From NCBI RefSeq assembly GCF_014842975.1, contig NZ_JACYXK010000029.1:558001-622000 (forward strand): 64,000 bases of DNA. The letters are read 5' to 3'. The notes beneath the pieces are model-generated. The model was not told the DNA's origin. It saw only the letters and a list, made by a program, of their open reading frames with translations, and searched no databases. Shown here in pieces: positions 18,332 to 26,193 of the stretch (position 1 is its first letter; each line of letters opens with the position of its first letter). This DNA comes from Rhodanobacter sp. DHB23 (lineage in GTDB: Bacteria > Pseudomonadota > Gammaproteobacteria > Xanthomonadales > Rhodanobacteraceae). A program made the position numbers and the translations under genes.

Positions 18332-20380
18332 TCAGCGCGTCGCCGGCAGGTACTTGGCGAACCACGCCAGCGAGCGCTGCTGCAGGTCGCGGGTGTGTTC
18401 GGGGTTGGCGAAGTGGTGGCCTTCGTTCGGGTACACCACCAGCTGCGCCGGCACGCCGAGGGTCTTCAGCGCGTGCCAGAACTCGAAGGACTGTGGCGCG
18501 GGGCATTCCTCGTCGCGGTCGCCGACGATGATGAGCGTCGGCGTTTTCGCCTGCTTGATGAAGCTGAGCGCGGAGCTCTTGGCGTAGGCCGCCGGGTCGT
18601 CGTACAGGCTGGCGCCGAAGTAGGGGATCATCCACTGGTCGATCTGGTTCTCGCCGTAGTAGCTCGCCCAGTCGGAGATGCCGGCGCCGGCGACCACGGC
18701 GCGGAAGCGCTGTGTCTGGGTGGGCGCGAACATGCTCATGAAGCCGCCGTAGCTCCAGCCGGTGAGGCCGAGGCGGTGGTCATCCACCGGCGCCAGCTTC
18801 TCCACCGCGTCGATGCCGGCGAGGATGTCGCGCAGGTCGCCGTAGCCGAAGTCCTTGCGGTTGGCCTGCACGAAGGCCTCGCCCTGGCCGAAGCTGCCGC
18901 GGGGGTTGGGCATGAACTGGAAATAGCCTTCGCTGGCATACATCGCGCCCATGCCGGGCCAGCTGGACAGCACGCCCCAGGCCGGGCCGCCATGCACGTT
19001 CACGATCATCGGGTAGGTCTTGTGCGGGTCGTAGTTGGTCGGGTAGAGCAGCCAGCCCTGCACGTCGCGACCCTCGTTCTTCCACTCCACCGACACCGCC
19101 TTGCCCCAGGCGGGCTTGAGCCCGGCATTGAGCGAGGTGACGGCGGGCGGTGGCGTGCCGGCGAGCTTGCCGGCGTGCACTTCCGGCGCACGGTCGTAGG
19201 AGCTTTGCTCGAAGGCCACGCGCTGGTGGTCGGCGGACAGTGATACCGACAGCACCGCGCCACCGGCGCCGATCATCGCGGGCACGGTGAAGTAGGGCGC
19301 CTGCGCGGTGGCCTGTTCGCCATGGATGTCGTAACGGGCCAGTTGCACCTTGCCCTTGGCGTTCTGGCTCACCGTCAGCGCATCCTTGCTTGCCCAGGCG
19401 AACCATTCCGGCGTCACGGTGATGCCGGGAGTGAGGTTGACCGGTTCGCCGCCGCTGGGCGAGACGCTGTAGAGGTCGCCGCCGGTGGAACCCTGGTCGC
19501 TCATCAGGCCGCCGATGAAGGCGATGCGCGAGTCGTCCGGCGACCAGCGCGGCAATGCCATCTGCAGGCCGTGCAGCGAACCGGTGACGGTCGAAGGATC
19601 GACCACCACGCGCGGCGCGGCGCCTTCCTTCGCGTCCTGCACGTAGAGCTTCGCCACCCACCAGTTGTTGTCGCCCGGCGCGGGCGCGGCGGTGTAGGCG
19701 ATGCGCGAGCCGTCGGCCGACCAGCCGAATTCGTAGGCGTAGATCGAAGCCGGGGTGAGCGTGTGCACGGCGCCGCTGGCCACGTCCAGGCTGGCGACGC
19801 GCTGGATTTCCTCGGGCTCCTCGCCGATCACGCCCACCTGGGGCTTGCCTGCGGCGGTGGCGCTGGCGTGGCGGGTGGCGCCGGGCACGTAGAGGAAGCC
19901 CAGCGACTGGCCGTTGGCCGTCCATGCCAATGCGCGTGCATAACCCGCGAGCTTGGCCACTTCGCGCGGCGCGCCCTTGCCGGCCACGTCGGCGAGGTAG
20001 ACGTCCGTGTGCATCGCCTCGGTATTGGTGAGGTCGTGGCTGCAGTTGGCGATGAAGGCGAGCTGGTGCGAATCCGGCGACCAGGCGAGGTCGCCCTTGC
20101 TGCAATCGGCAAGCTTGGTGCCCAGGTCCAGAGCCTGTGCGTGCCGGCCATCGGCGTCGGCCAGTTCGATCACCGGCTGCTTGCCTTCCTGCACCCATGC
20201 CAGGTGCGAGCCATCGGGCGACAGCGCCACGTCGCCGATGCGCTGGATCCGGTCGAGCTTGGGCAACGGCTGCCCGGCCTTTGGAGCGGACTGGACGGCA
20301 GGCGTGTCCACCGCCGCCAGTGCGAGCAGGGGCGTGGCGGACAAGGCCAGTGAAACGAGAAGACGCGATGACTTCGGCAT
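18332..20380 (-). CDS. Secreted S9-family (prolyl oligopeptidase-like) peptidase
   Basis: This 682-aa protein has a signal peptide (MPKSSRLLVSLALSATPLLALA), an N-terminal beta-propeller with WD40/PD40-like segments (for example DVALSPDGSHLAWV, DLAWSPDSHQLAFI) and a C-terminal alpha/beta-hydrolase domain. The nucleophile is Ser543 in GLTGWSYGGFMS. The acid and histidine are likely in VGDRDEECP and NEGHHFANPEH. S9 enzymes cut short peptides, often after proline or from the N-terminus (DPP/acylaminoacyl types). The exact specificity is not visible. It is probably periplasmic or exported. It is monocistronic, with hairpins at its 3' end. Confidence 0.9.
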   Translation of the reverse strand: MPKSSRLLVSLALSATPLLALAAVDTPAVQSAPKAGQPLPKLDRIQRIGDVALSPDGSHLAWVQEGKQPVIELADADGRHAQALDLGTKLADCSKGDLAWSPDSHQLAFIANCSHDLTNTEAMHTDVYLADVAGKGAPREVAKLAGYARALAWTANGQSLGFLYVPGATRHASATAAGKPQVGVIGEEPEEIQRVASLDVASGAVHTLTPASIYAYEFGWSADGSRIAYTAAPAPGDNNWWVAKLYVQDAKEGAAPRVVVDPSTVTGSLHGLQMALPRWSPDDSRIAFIGGLMSDQGSTGGDLYSVSPSGGEPVNLTPGITVTPEWFAWASKDALTVSQNAKGKVQLARYDIHGEQATAQAPYFTVPAMIGAGGAVLSVSLSADHQRVAFEQSSYDRAPEVHAGKLAGTPPPAVTSLNAGLKPAWGKAVSVEWKNEGRDVQGWLLYPTNYDPHKTYPMIVNVHGGPAWGVLSSWPGMGAMYASEGYFQFMPNPRGSFGQGEAFVQANRKDFGYGDLRDILAGIDAVEKLAPVDDHRLGLTGWSYGGFMSMFAPTQTQRFRAVVAGAGISDWASYYGENQIDQWMIPYFGASLYDDPAAYAKSSALSFIKQAKTPTLIIVGDRDEECPAPQSFEFWHALKTLGVPAQLVVYPNEGHHFANPEHTRDLQQRSLAWFAKYLPATR

Positions 20381-20450
20381 GGTGCAAACCCGTGTGCGGG
20401 GGAAACCGCCACGCTACAACCGCAGGCGGCGGCGCACCATGTGCGGATCG

Positions 20451-21362
20451 TCAGGGTTTGGCGGCGACCAACGCGGCCTCGCGCGCGGCAAGCTTGGCGC
20501 GGATCTCCGGAATCGCCGCCAGCGCGGCCTTCTCGCCGGCGAGGATGGCCAGGTTCTTCTGCTCGAAGTCGGCAGGGCCGATGCCGCTGAGGTCGGGGCG
20601 GATCACCACGTCGGCACGGGCGATTTCCTGCTTGGCCAGTTCGCGGCCCATGATGGTGATGGACTGGCCCATGATGTTGAACATGCCTTGCGGATTCGTG
20701 CCGCCGGGTTTGGCGGAGATGTCCACCGCGATCACGAAATCCGCGCCGAGCTGGCGCGTTGCATCCACCGGGATCGGGCTCACCACGCCGCCGTCCACGT
20801 AATGCCTGCCGCGGATCTCCACCGGCGCGAACACGCCGGGGATGCTGGAAGAGGCACGCACGGCTTGCCCGGTGTTGCCGCTCACGAACACCGTGCGCTG
20901 GCCGGTCTCCAGTTGGGTGGAAACCGCCGCGAACGGCAGCTTCAGTCGCTCGATGGGCTGGTTGTGCACCAGCTGGTTCACGTAATCCTGCAACGCCTGG
21001 CCCTGCACCAGGCCGTCGGAGAACAACTTCACGTCACGGATCTTCGCCTCGTCCAGGCCGAACGCGGTCTCCTGCAGCTGGAACGCGTCCATGCCGCTGG
21101 CGTACAGCGCGCCCACCACGCTGCCGGCACTGGTGCCGGCCACCACGTCGGGATGGATGCCGCTGGCTTCCAGCATCTTGATCACGCCGATGTGCGCGAA
21201 GCCCTTGGCCGCGCCGCCGCCCAGCGCCAGGCCGATCTTCAGCTTCGGCGGCGGTGGCGGAGGCAGCGGTGCGACCGGCGCAGGCACGGGTTTGGCCGCG
21301 TGGGTGCAGGCGCCCAGCGCGAGCGTGGCGAGCAGTGGCAGGAGCAGGCGGCGGAACGGCAT
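20451..21362 (-). CDS. Patatin-like phospholipase lipoprotein (RssA-like)
   Basis: This 303-aa protein has a lipoprotein signal (MPFRRLLLPLLATLALGAC, lipid Cys19) and a proline-rich linker. The patatin domain carries the oxyanion loop GLALGGGAAKGFAHIG (44-59), the nucleophile in GTSAGS (Ser78) and the catalytic DGG in YVDGGVVSPIPV. The Ser-Asp dyad implies acyl-hydrolase activity on phospholipids or lysophospholipids at an envelope membrane. It is transcribed in the same direction as fbp upstream, with an 88-bp gap, and co-transcription is possible. Confidence 0.9.
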   Translation of the reverse strand: MPFRRLLLPLLATLALGACTHAAKPVPAPVAPLPPPPPPKLKIGLALGGGAAKGFAHIGVIKMLEASGIHPDVVAGTSAGSVVGALYASGMDAFQLQETAFGLDEAKIRDVKLFSDGLVQGQALQDYVNQLVHNQPIERLKLPFAAVSTQLETGQRTVFVSGNTGQAVRASSSIPGVFAPVEIRGRHYVDGGVVSPIPVDATRQLGADFVIAVDISAKPGGTNPQGMFNIMGQSITIMGRELAKQEIARADVVIRPDLSGIGPADFEQKNLAILAGEKAALAAIPEIRAKLAAREAALVAAKP

Positions 21363-21450
21363 CGGTGGCGTCCTGCGGGGAAAGTTGAACGTGCCGGAAG
21401 CCTATGACCGGCTTGTGGCGCACGCGGGGCGCGGAACAGGCGGCGAAGCG

Positions 21451-22467
21451 TCAGCCTTGCGCGCTGTCCGCTTCGCGGTGGTAGCGCGTGGCCTGCGCCA
21501 CTTCCTGGCTGGAACCGAGGAACACCGGTACGCGCTGGTGCAGGCCGGCCGGCTGCAGTTCCATGATGCGCTCGCGCCCGGTGGTGGCCGCGCCGCCGGC
21601 CTGCTCGACGATGAAGGCCATCGGGTTGGCCTCGTACATCAGGCGCAGCTTGCCGCCCTTGTCCTTGATCTTGGCGTCCAGCGGGTAGAAGAACACGCCG
21701 CCGCGGGTAACGATGCGGTGCACGTCGGCCACCATCGAAGCGACCCAGCGCATGTTGAAGTCGCGGCCGCGCGGGCCGTCCTTGCCGGCCAGCAGCTCGC
21801 CGATGTAGCGCTGCATCGGCGCTTCCCAGTGGCGCTGGTTGGACATGTTGATGGCGAACTCGCCGGTCTGTTCCGGGATGCGGATGTCGCGGCGGCTCAA
21901 GATGAAGCTGCCGATCTCGCGGTCCAGCGTGAACTCGTGCGTGCCGTGGCCGAAGGTGAGCACCAGCAGGGTGCTGGGGCCGTACACCACATAGCCGGCG
22001 GCGAGCTGGGTGGTGCCCGGCTGCAGGAAGTGCTCGGCCTTCGGATCGGTCACGTCGTCCGGGCAACGCAGCACCGAGAAGATCGTGCCCACCGAGATGT
22101 TCACGTCGATGTTGGAGCTGCCGTCCAGCGGATCGAACAGCAGCAGGTGCTGGCCCTTCGGGTACATGTCGGGGATGGGCTGCGGGTCTTCCATCTCCTC
22201 CGACGCACAGGCGGCGAGGTGGCCGCCCCAGGCGTTCGCTTCCAGCAGGATCTCGTTGGAGATCACGTCCAGCTTCTTCTGCGCCTCGCCCTGCACGTTG
22301 TCGGTGCCGGCCGCGCCCAGCACACCGCCCAGCGCGCCCTTGCCGGTGGCCACGCCGATGCGCTTGCAGGCGCGGGCGACCACTTCGATCAGCAGCGAAA
22401 GCTCGGTGTTGATGTGGCCGGCGCGGCGTTCCTCGATCAGGAACTGGATGAGCGAAACGGGTTTCAT
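21451..22467 (-). CDS. fbp: Fructose-1,6-bisphosphatase, class I
   Basis: This 338-aa cytoplasmic enzyme hydrolyses fructose 1,6-bisphosphate to fructose 6-phosphate in gluconeogenesis. The metal and substrate signature [20 protein letters not shown] and [12 protein letters not shown] are present. The ATG at 22467 ([15 protein letters not shown]) gives the normal family N-terminus. The frame is open further upstream only because it runs through a palindromic repeat element. An enzyme of gluconeogenesis fits growth on acetate, for which a module lies 7 kb away, but no direct link is seen. Confidence 0.96.
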   Translation of the reverse strand: MKPVSLIQFLIEERRAGHINTELSLLIEVVARACKRIGVATGKGALGGVLGAAGTDNVQGEAQKKLDVISNEILLEANAWGGHLAACASEEMEDPQPIPDMYPKGQHLLLFDPLDGSSNIDVNISVGTIFSVLRCPDDVTDPKAEHFLQPGTTQLAAGYVVYGPSTLLVLTFGHGTHEFTLDREIGSFILSRRDIRIPEQTGEFAINMSNQRHWEAPMQRYIGELLAGKDGPRGRDFNMRWVASMVADVHRIVTRGGVFFYPLDAKIKDKGGKLRLMYEANPMAFIVEQAGGAATTGRERIMELQPAGLHQRVPVFLGSSQEVAQATRYHREADSAQG

Positions 22468-22542
22468 GGGGTGTCCGTGGCAGGGTGGCGGGCGGGGTGG
22501 TGTGCGCATTGTCCGGGCTTCGGCTGAATCGCGCCATGCCTG

Positions 22543-22810
22543 AGAGCCTGTGCAGAGGCTCCCCATGACCCGCGTTGCCTTGGTTTGGTTGTCAGGTGGT
22601 AGTGCGGGGCGCAGCGCTTGCCTGGCTGGCAAGTCCAGCCTCGCGCTGCCGCATGGCGGCCAAACCAGGGCAACCCGAAGGGCCGGGTCTGTTTGCGCGC
22701 AGGCCAGCGTCATCGCTCAGTCGTGGACGGACGTCCACTCCTTCGCTCTTCCTTGGCCTGCGCGCAAACAGCTTCCGGCGCGAGCCATGGGGAGCCTCTG
22801 AACAGGCTCT
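22543..22810. repeat. 268-bp multi-arm palindromic element, MITE-like
   Basis: The element is bounded by 25-bp terminal inverted repeats matching at 24 of 25 positions (22543-22567 and 22786-22810). Inside are two more arms: a 15-bp pair (22574-22588 and 22660-22674, one mismatch) and a perfect 18-bp pair (22689-22706 and 22754-22771). Each arm encloses a further hairpin: CTTGCC/GGCAAG at 22617-22633 and GTGGACG/CGTCCAC at 22723-22738. The layout predicts a three-way-junction fold. It fills most of the 410-bp gap between divergent fbp and the DJ-1-like gene. Both strands have open frames through it, but these follow from the repeat and lack recognisable protein features. Confidence 0.8.
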
Positions 22811-22877
22811 GGCCTGCTGACACAAGGGTGTCAGCAGCACCCGCGCAAGCTGTACCTCCGATCAAGGAGGGAACGAT

Positions 22878-23489
22878 ATGCGCGATACGGTTTATTTCCT
22901 CGTTTTCGACGGCTACGCCGACTGGCAGGCCGCGCTGGCGTTGTGCGAGATCCGCCGCCCCGGCGACTGGCAGGTGCAGGCGGTGGGCTTCTCGACGGCG
23001 CCGGTGACCTCGATGGCAGGCCTCGTGGTGCAGCCCGAGCTGACGCTGGCCCAGCTCGACCTTGCCCGCGCCGCGCTGCTGATCCTGCCCGGCGGCCACC
23101 TGTGGACGCGTGGCGAAGGCCTGGCCGCGGTAGCCGCCGCGCGTCGCGTGCACGCAGCCGGTGCTCCGGTGGCCGGCATCGACGGCGGCGTGCTGGCGCT
23201 GGCTCGCGCCGGCCTGCTCGACCACTGCCGGCACACCGGCAACCACGCCGGACACATCGACCTGCACGTGCCCGACTACCGCGGCGCGGAGCAGTACGAC
23301 GCCACCGTGCTCGCGGTGAGCGACGGCGGCACGCTCACCGCCAGCCAGCTCGGCAGCGTGGAGTTCGCGCGCGAGGTGATCCGCACGCTGGATCTCTACA
23401 ACGCCAGCGACCGCGAGCACTGGTTCCGTCTCTACAAACACGCGCTGCCGCCGCCGTGGCTGGCCGGCACCATGGCGGCGGCGGCCTGA
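22878..23489 (+). CDS. DJ-1/PfpI-family protein lacking the nucleophile cysteine
   Basis: This 203-aa class I glutamine-amidotransferase-like protein has the expected fold markers: [21 protein letters not shown] at the N-terminus with the conserved Glu24, ALLILPGG, and the nucleophile-elbow region. That elbow reads [16 protein letters not shown] where family members normally have a Cys (pattern [14 protein letters not shown]). Asp102 occupies the cysteine position. It therefore probably lacks the usual protease, chaperone or glyoxalase chemistry, or uses another residue. An excellent Shine-Dalgarno (AAGGAGG) precedes the ATG at 22878. It heads the small cluster running to 25484. Confidence 0.82.
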   Translation: MRDTVYFLVFDGYADWQAALALCEIRRPGDWQVQAVGFSTAPVTSMAGLVVQPELTLAQLDLARAALLILPGGHLWTRGEGLAAVAAARRVHAAGAPVAGIDGGVLALARAGLLDHCRHTGNHAGHIDLHVPDYRGAEQYDATVLAVSDGGTLTASQLGSVEFAREVIRTLDLYNASDREHWFRLYKHALPPPWLAGTMAAAA

Positions 23490-23566
23490 TTCATGCGCTC
23501 GTCCGTGAGCGCCGCTTCGATCAAGTCCCTGTTTCAGGAAGTCAGTTCGGTTCTGCAAGTCCAACC

Positions 23567-23584
23567 GCGGCCATCCATGGCCGC
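23567..23584. other. Hairpin between the DJ-1-like and 64-aa genes
   Basis: GCGGCCAT and ATGGCCGC form an 8-bp stem with a 2-nt loop in the 117-bp gap. It may be an attenuating or processing site within the cluster. It has no clear T-run. Confidence 0.35.
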
Positions 23585-23606
23585 ACTTTCAAAAAGAGCC
23601 CACGCC

Positions 23607-23801
23607 ATGACAAAGAAATCTGCAATCGACAGGGTACTGATGGCTTATCGGCCGCTCTACCTGCATGGCCTGCTGCTGGACGGGCAGTACCGCCTGCCAT
23701 CGAGCAACGTGCGCAAGCACGCCGCGAAGCGCCGGCGCATGCTGCTGGCGGCGTTGACCGGCCTGCGCCACATCGTCTCGCCCACGAGGGACAAGCCATG
23801 A
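23607..23801 (+). CDS. Small basic protein of unknown function (64 aa)
   Basis: This predicted 64-aa protein starts at ATG 23607 and is rich in Arg, Lys, Leu and His, for example [24 protein letters not shown]. Its stop overlaps the start of the GFA gene by 4 bp (ATGA), which supports real translation. No domain is recognised, no signal peptide is visible, and the short hydrophobic patches do not make a convincing membrane helix. It could be a small nucleic-acid-binding or regulatory protein. Reality of the gene rests mainly on the coupled overlap. Confidence 0.55.
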   Translation: MTKKSAIDRVLMAYRPLYLHGLLLDGQYRLPSSNVRKHAAKRRRMLLAALTGLRHIVSPTRDKP

Positions 23802-24202
23802 AGAAGACCTACCACGGCAGTTGCCACTGCGGCGTGGTGCGCTACGAAGCCGATCTCGACCTGGCCAGCGGTACCGGCCGCTGCAACTGCTCGATCTGCG
23901 CCAAGACGCGCTGGTGGGGCGTCAGCATCAAGCCGCAGGATTTCCGCCTGCTGAGCGGCGAGGACGCATTGTCCGACTACCAGTTCGGCACGCTGAGCGC
24001 GCACCACCTGTTCTGCCGGAACTGCGGCGTGCGCGCGTTCGGACGCGGTTACGTGGAGCAGATCGGTGGCGACTACGTCTCGGTCAACCTCGCCTGCCTC
24101 GACGACGTCGAGCCGCAGGAGCTGATCGATGCGCCCGTGCGCTGGTGCGACGGCCGCGCGAACAACTGGATGAACCCGCCCGCCGAGACGCGGCATCTTT
24201 GA
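23798..24202 (+). CDS. GFA family (glutathione-dependent formaldehyde-activating-like) protein
   Basis: This 134-aa CENP-V/GFA-fold protein has the structural and catalytic zinc cysteines: HGSCHCG (Cys9, Cys11), RCNCSIC (Cys29, Cys31, Cys34) and [10 protein letters not shown]. Family members bind zinc, and some interact with glutathione adducts, but most have no proven activity. It is coupled to the preceding 64-aa gene and is followed after 10 bp by a cupin gene, so all three probably share an mRNA. A role in detoxifying small aldehydes or thiol adducts is plausible from family only. Confidence 0.88.
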   Translation: MKKTYHGSCHCGVVRYEADLDLASGTGRCNCSICAKTRWWGVSIKPQDFRLLSGEDALSDYQFGTLSAHHLFCRNCGVRAFGRGYVEQIGGDYVSVNLACLDDVEPQELIDAPVRWCDGRANNWMNPPAETRHL

Positions 24203-24212
24203 GGAGCCGATC

Positions 24213-24737
24213 ATGAGCAGGCCCATCCTCAACATCGACGAGCTTGAACCGATCCCGCTCGACGTGCTGAACAAGCAATACGGCGGCGGGCCGATGCCGG
24301 CGAAGTTCGCCGGCGGCATGGCGCCGATCGGGCATCGGCTGGGCGCACAGAAACTCGGTTACAACCTCACGGTGGTGCCGCCGGGCAAGCGCGCGTTTCC
24401 GTTCCACTGCCATCGCGTCAACGAGGAGATGTTCTTCGTGATCGAGGGCACGGGCGAAGTGCGCATCGGTACCGAGACCTGGCCGATCCGCGCGGGCGAC
24501 GTGATCGGCTGCCCGCCCGGCGGTCCGGAAACCGCGCACCAGATCATCAATACCGGCGACACCACGCTGCGCTATCTCGCCGTGTCGAGCAGCCAGACGC
24601 CGGAGATCTGCGAATACCCGGATTCGGGCAAGTTCGCCGTCATGCACGCCGCGGGCAAGGACGCGGACGGCAAGCCACAGGGCTTCCGCCATGCCGGCCG
24701 GCTCGCCGACGGTTGCGATTACTGGGACGGCGAGTAG
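24213..24737 (+). CDS. Cupin-domain protein
   Basis: This 174-aa protein has a single conserved beta-barrel cupin domain. Motif 1 is PFHCHRVNEEMFFVIEGTGEVRIG, with two His and one Glu as metal ligands. Motif 2 is GDVIGCPPGGPETAHQIINTG, with the third His. It is likely a small metal-dependent isomerase, dioxygenase or binding protein. The substrate cannot be told. A Shine-Dalgarno (GAGG) lies ahead of the ATG. It is the fourth gene of the cluster headed by the DJ-1-like gene and precedes the WYL regulator. Confidence 0.88.
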   Translation: MSRPILNIDELEPIPLDVLNKQYGGGPMPAKFAGGMAPIGHRLGAQKLGYNLTVVPPGKRAFPFHCHRVNEEMFFVIEGTGEVRIGTETWPIRAGDVIGCPPGGPETAHQIINTGDTTLRYLAVSSSQTPEICEYPDSGKFAVMHAAGKDADGKPQGFRHAGRLADGCDYWDGE

Positions 24738-24779
24738 CGGGCACTGGCGATCGATGTGCAGGCAAGCCACCATGTCCGG

Positions 24780-25484
24780 ATGCGTCGCGCCGATCGCCTG
24801 TTCCTCATCATCCACGCCCTGCGCGGGCGCCGTACCGCGCTGCCCGCGCGCAACCTCGCCGAGACGCTGGGCGTCTCGCTGCGCACGGTCTACCGTGACG
24901 TGGCCGACCTGCAGCTTTCCGGCGTGCCCATCGAGGGCGAGGCCGGCGTGGGCTACGTGCTGCGCAAGGGCTCGGACATCCCGCCGCTGATGTTCACTGC
25001 CGACGAACTCGAATCACTGGTGGTGGGCACGCGCTTCGTGCGCGCCTTCGCGGGCGACCGGCTGGCCGCCGGCGCGCAGGCGGCGTTGCTGAAGATCGAA
25101 GCGGTGCTGCCTCCCGAGCTGCGCGAGCGCGCCGCGCGCACGCGCATCTACGCGCCGGTGTGGCGCGACCAGGGCAAGGCCGATTTCGCCGCGCGGATCG
25201 ACCTGCTGCACGCGGCGATCGAGGCGCGCCAGGTGCTGCGGATGGAGTACGGCGACGAGGCCGGCAACGCCAGCACGCGCGAGGTCGAGCCGCTGTGCCT
25301 GGCGTTCTGGGGTGGCAAGTGGACGCTGGGCGCGTGGTGCCGGCTGCGCGAAGGCTTCCGCAATTTCCGCCCGGATCGCATCGTGCTCTGCAACGCCTCT
25401 GGCGAGCGCTTCGAGGACCGGCCGGGCCGCAACCTCGAGGCTTACCTGCAGTCGGTGGGCGGCAGCTACACCGGCCTGGAATAG
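24780..25484 (+). CDS. WYL-domain transcriptional regulator (YafY-like)
   Basis: This protein of about 234 aa has an N-terminal DeoR-type helix-turn-helix (MRRADRLFLIIHALRGRRTALPARNLAETLGVSLRTVYRDVADLQ). A WYL domain spans about residues 137-210 (VLRMEYGDEAGNASTREVEPLCLAFWGGKWTLGAWC) and ends in a short C-terminal tail. WYL regulators sense nucleic acids or small ligands and usually control adjacent genes. ATG 24780 is preferred, and a GTG at 24756 is possible. It is the last gene of the 22.9-25.5 kb cluster and the natural candidate for its control. Confidence 0.9.
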   Translation: MRRADRLFLIIHALRGRRTALPARNLAETLGVSLRTVYRDVADLQLSGVPIEGEAGVGYVLRKGSDIPPLMFTADELESLVVGTRFVRAFAGDRLAAGAQAALLKIEAVLPPELRERAARTRIYAPVWRDQGKADFAARIDLLHAAIEARQVLRMEYGDEAGNASTREVEPLCLAFWGGKWTLGAWCRLREGFRNFRPDRIVLCNASGERFEDRPGRNLEAYLQSVGGSYTGLE

Positions 25485-25578
25485 CCGCGCCGGCGCAGGA
25501 AATTTCGTGCAGCGGAGGCCCCGTCGGCGCGCGGGCTCGGGTACGCTCGCGGCACAACGTCCGTGGAGGAATCGAGCG

Positions 25579-26193
25579 ATGTCGGCAGCCGTACGTCATC
25601 CCCTGTTGTCGGTCGCCCCGGCCAGGTTGCGCCCGACCCAGCTGACCGTGGGCAAGGCCGAGGTCGCGGCCAAGCGCGCGCAGTGGAAGGAACTGGGCAA
25701 GAAGAAGCGCAAGGAGCTGCTCGCCACGCACTGGTTCCCCGGCGTGCTGGGGCCGAAGAAACTGGTCTACATCGTCGACCACCACCATCTCGGCCTGGCC
25801 TTGCTGGAGGAGGGCGTGAAGAACGTGCCGGTGATGATCCAGCGCGATTTCTCATGGCTGATCCCGGACGTGTTCTGGCGCACCATGGAGTTCAACCGCT
25901 GGGCCCATCCGTACGACCAGCACGGCACCCGCGTGGACTACGCCGCGATCCCGACCAGCCTGACCCAGATGGCCGATGACCCCTACCGCACGCTCGCCGC
26001 GCGGGTGCGCATGGCCGGCGGTTGCGCCAAGGACGCCGTGCCCTATGCGGAATTCCTGTGGGCGGATTTCTATCGCCGCCACCTGAAACTGCCGGGCGGC
26101 AAGATCGGTGCAAAGGCGATGCAGCAAGCTTTGCTGTTCGCGCACAGCCAGGACACGGCCTACCTGCCGGGTTGGAGCGGGACGATCGAATGA
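25579..26193 (+). CDS. ParB-like (ParBc_2 type) nuclease-fold protein
   Basis: This 204-aa protein starts at ATG 25579 behind a GGAGGA Shine-Dalgarno. It shows the ParB/Srx-like pattern RPTQLTVGKAEVAAKR, then LLATHWFPGVLGPKKLVYIVDHHHLGLALLEEG. The DHHH motif is typical of the putative ParB-like nuclease family ParBc_2. It lacks the DNA-binding domain of true chromosomal ParB. Its stop overlaps the ATG of the SulP permease by 4 bp. The function is unknown, and coupling to an anion permease is unexpected. Confidence 0.75.
   Translation: MSAAVRHPLLSVAPARLRPTQLTVGKAEVAAKRAQWKELGKKKRKELLATHWFPGVLGPKKLVYIVDHHHLGLALLEEGVKNVPVMIQRDFSWLIPDVFWRTMEFNRWAHPYDQHGTRVDYAAIPTSLTQMADDPYRTLAARVRMAGGCAKDAVPYAEFLWADFYRRHLKLPGGKIGAKAMQQALLFAHSQDTAYLPGWSGTIE

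Noticed and set aside
22550-22801. Short open frames on both strands inside the 268-bp palindromic element
   Set aside because: They mirror the inverted repeats and show no signal, domain or ribosome site that would support translation.
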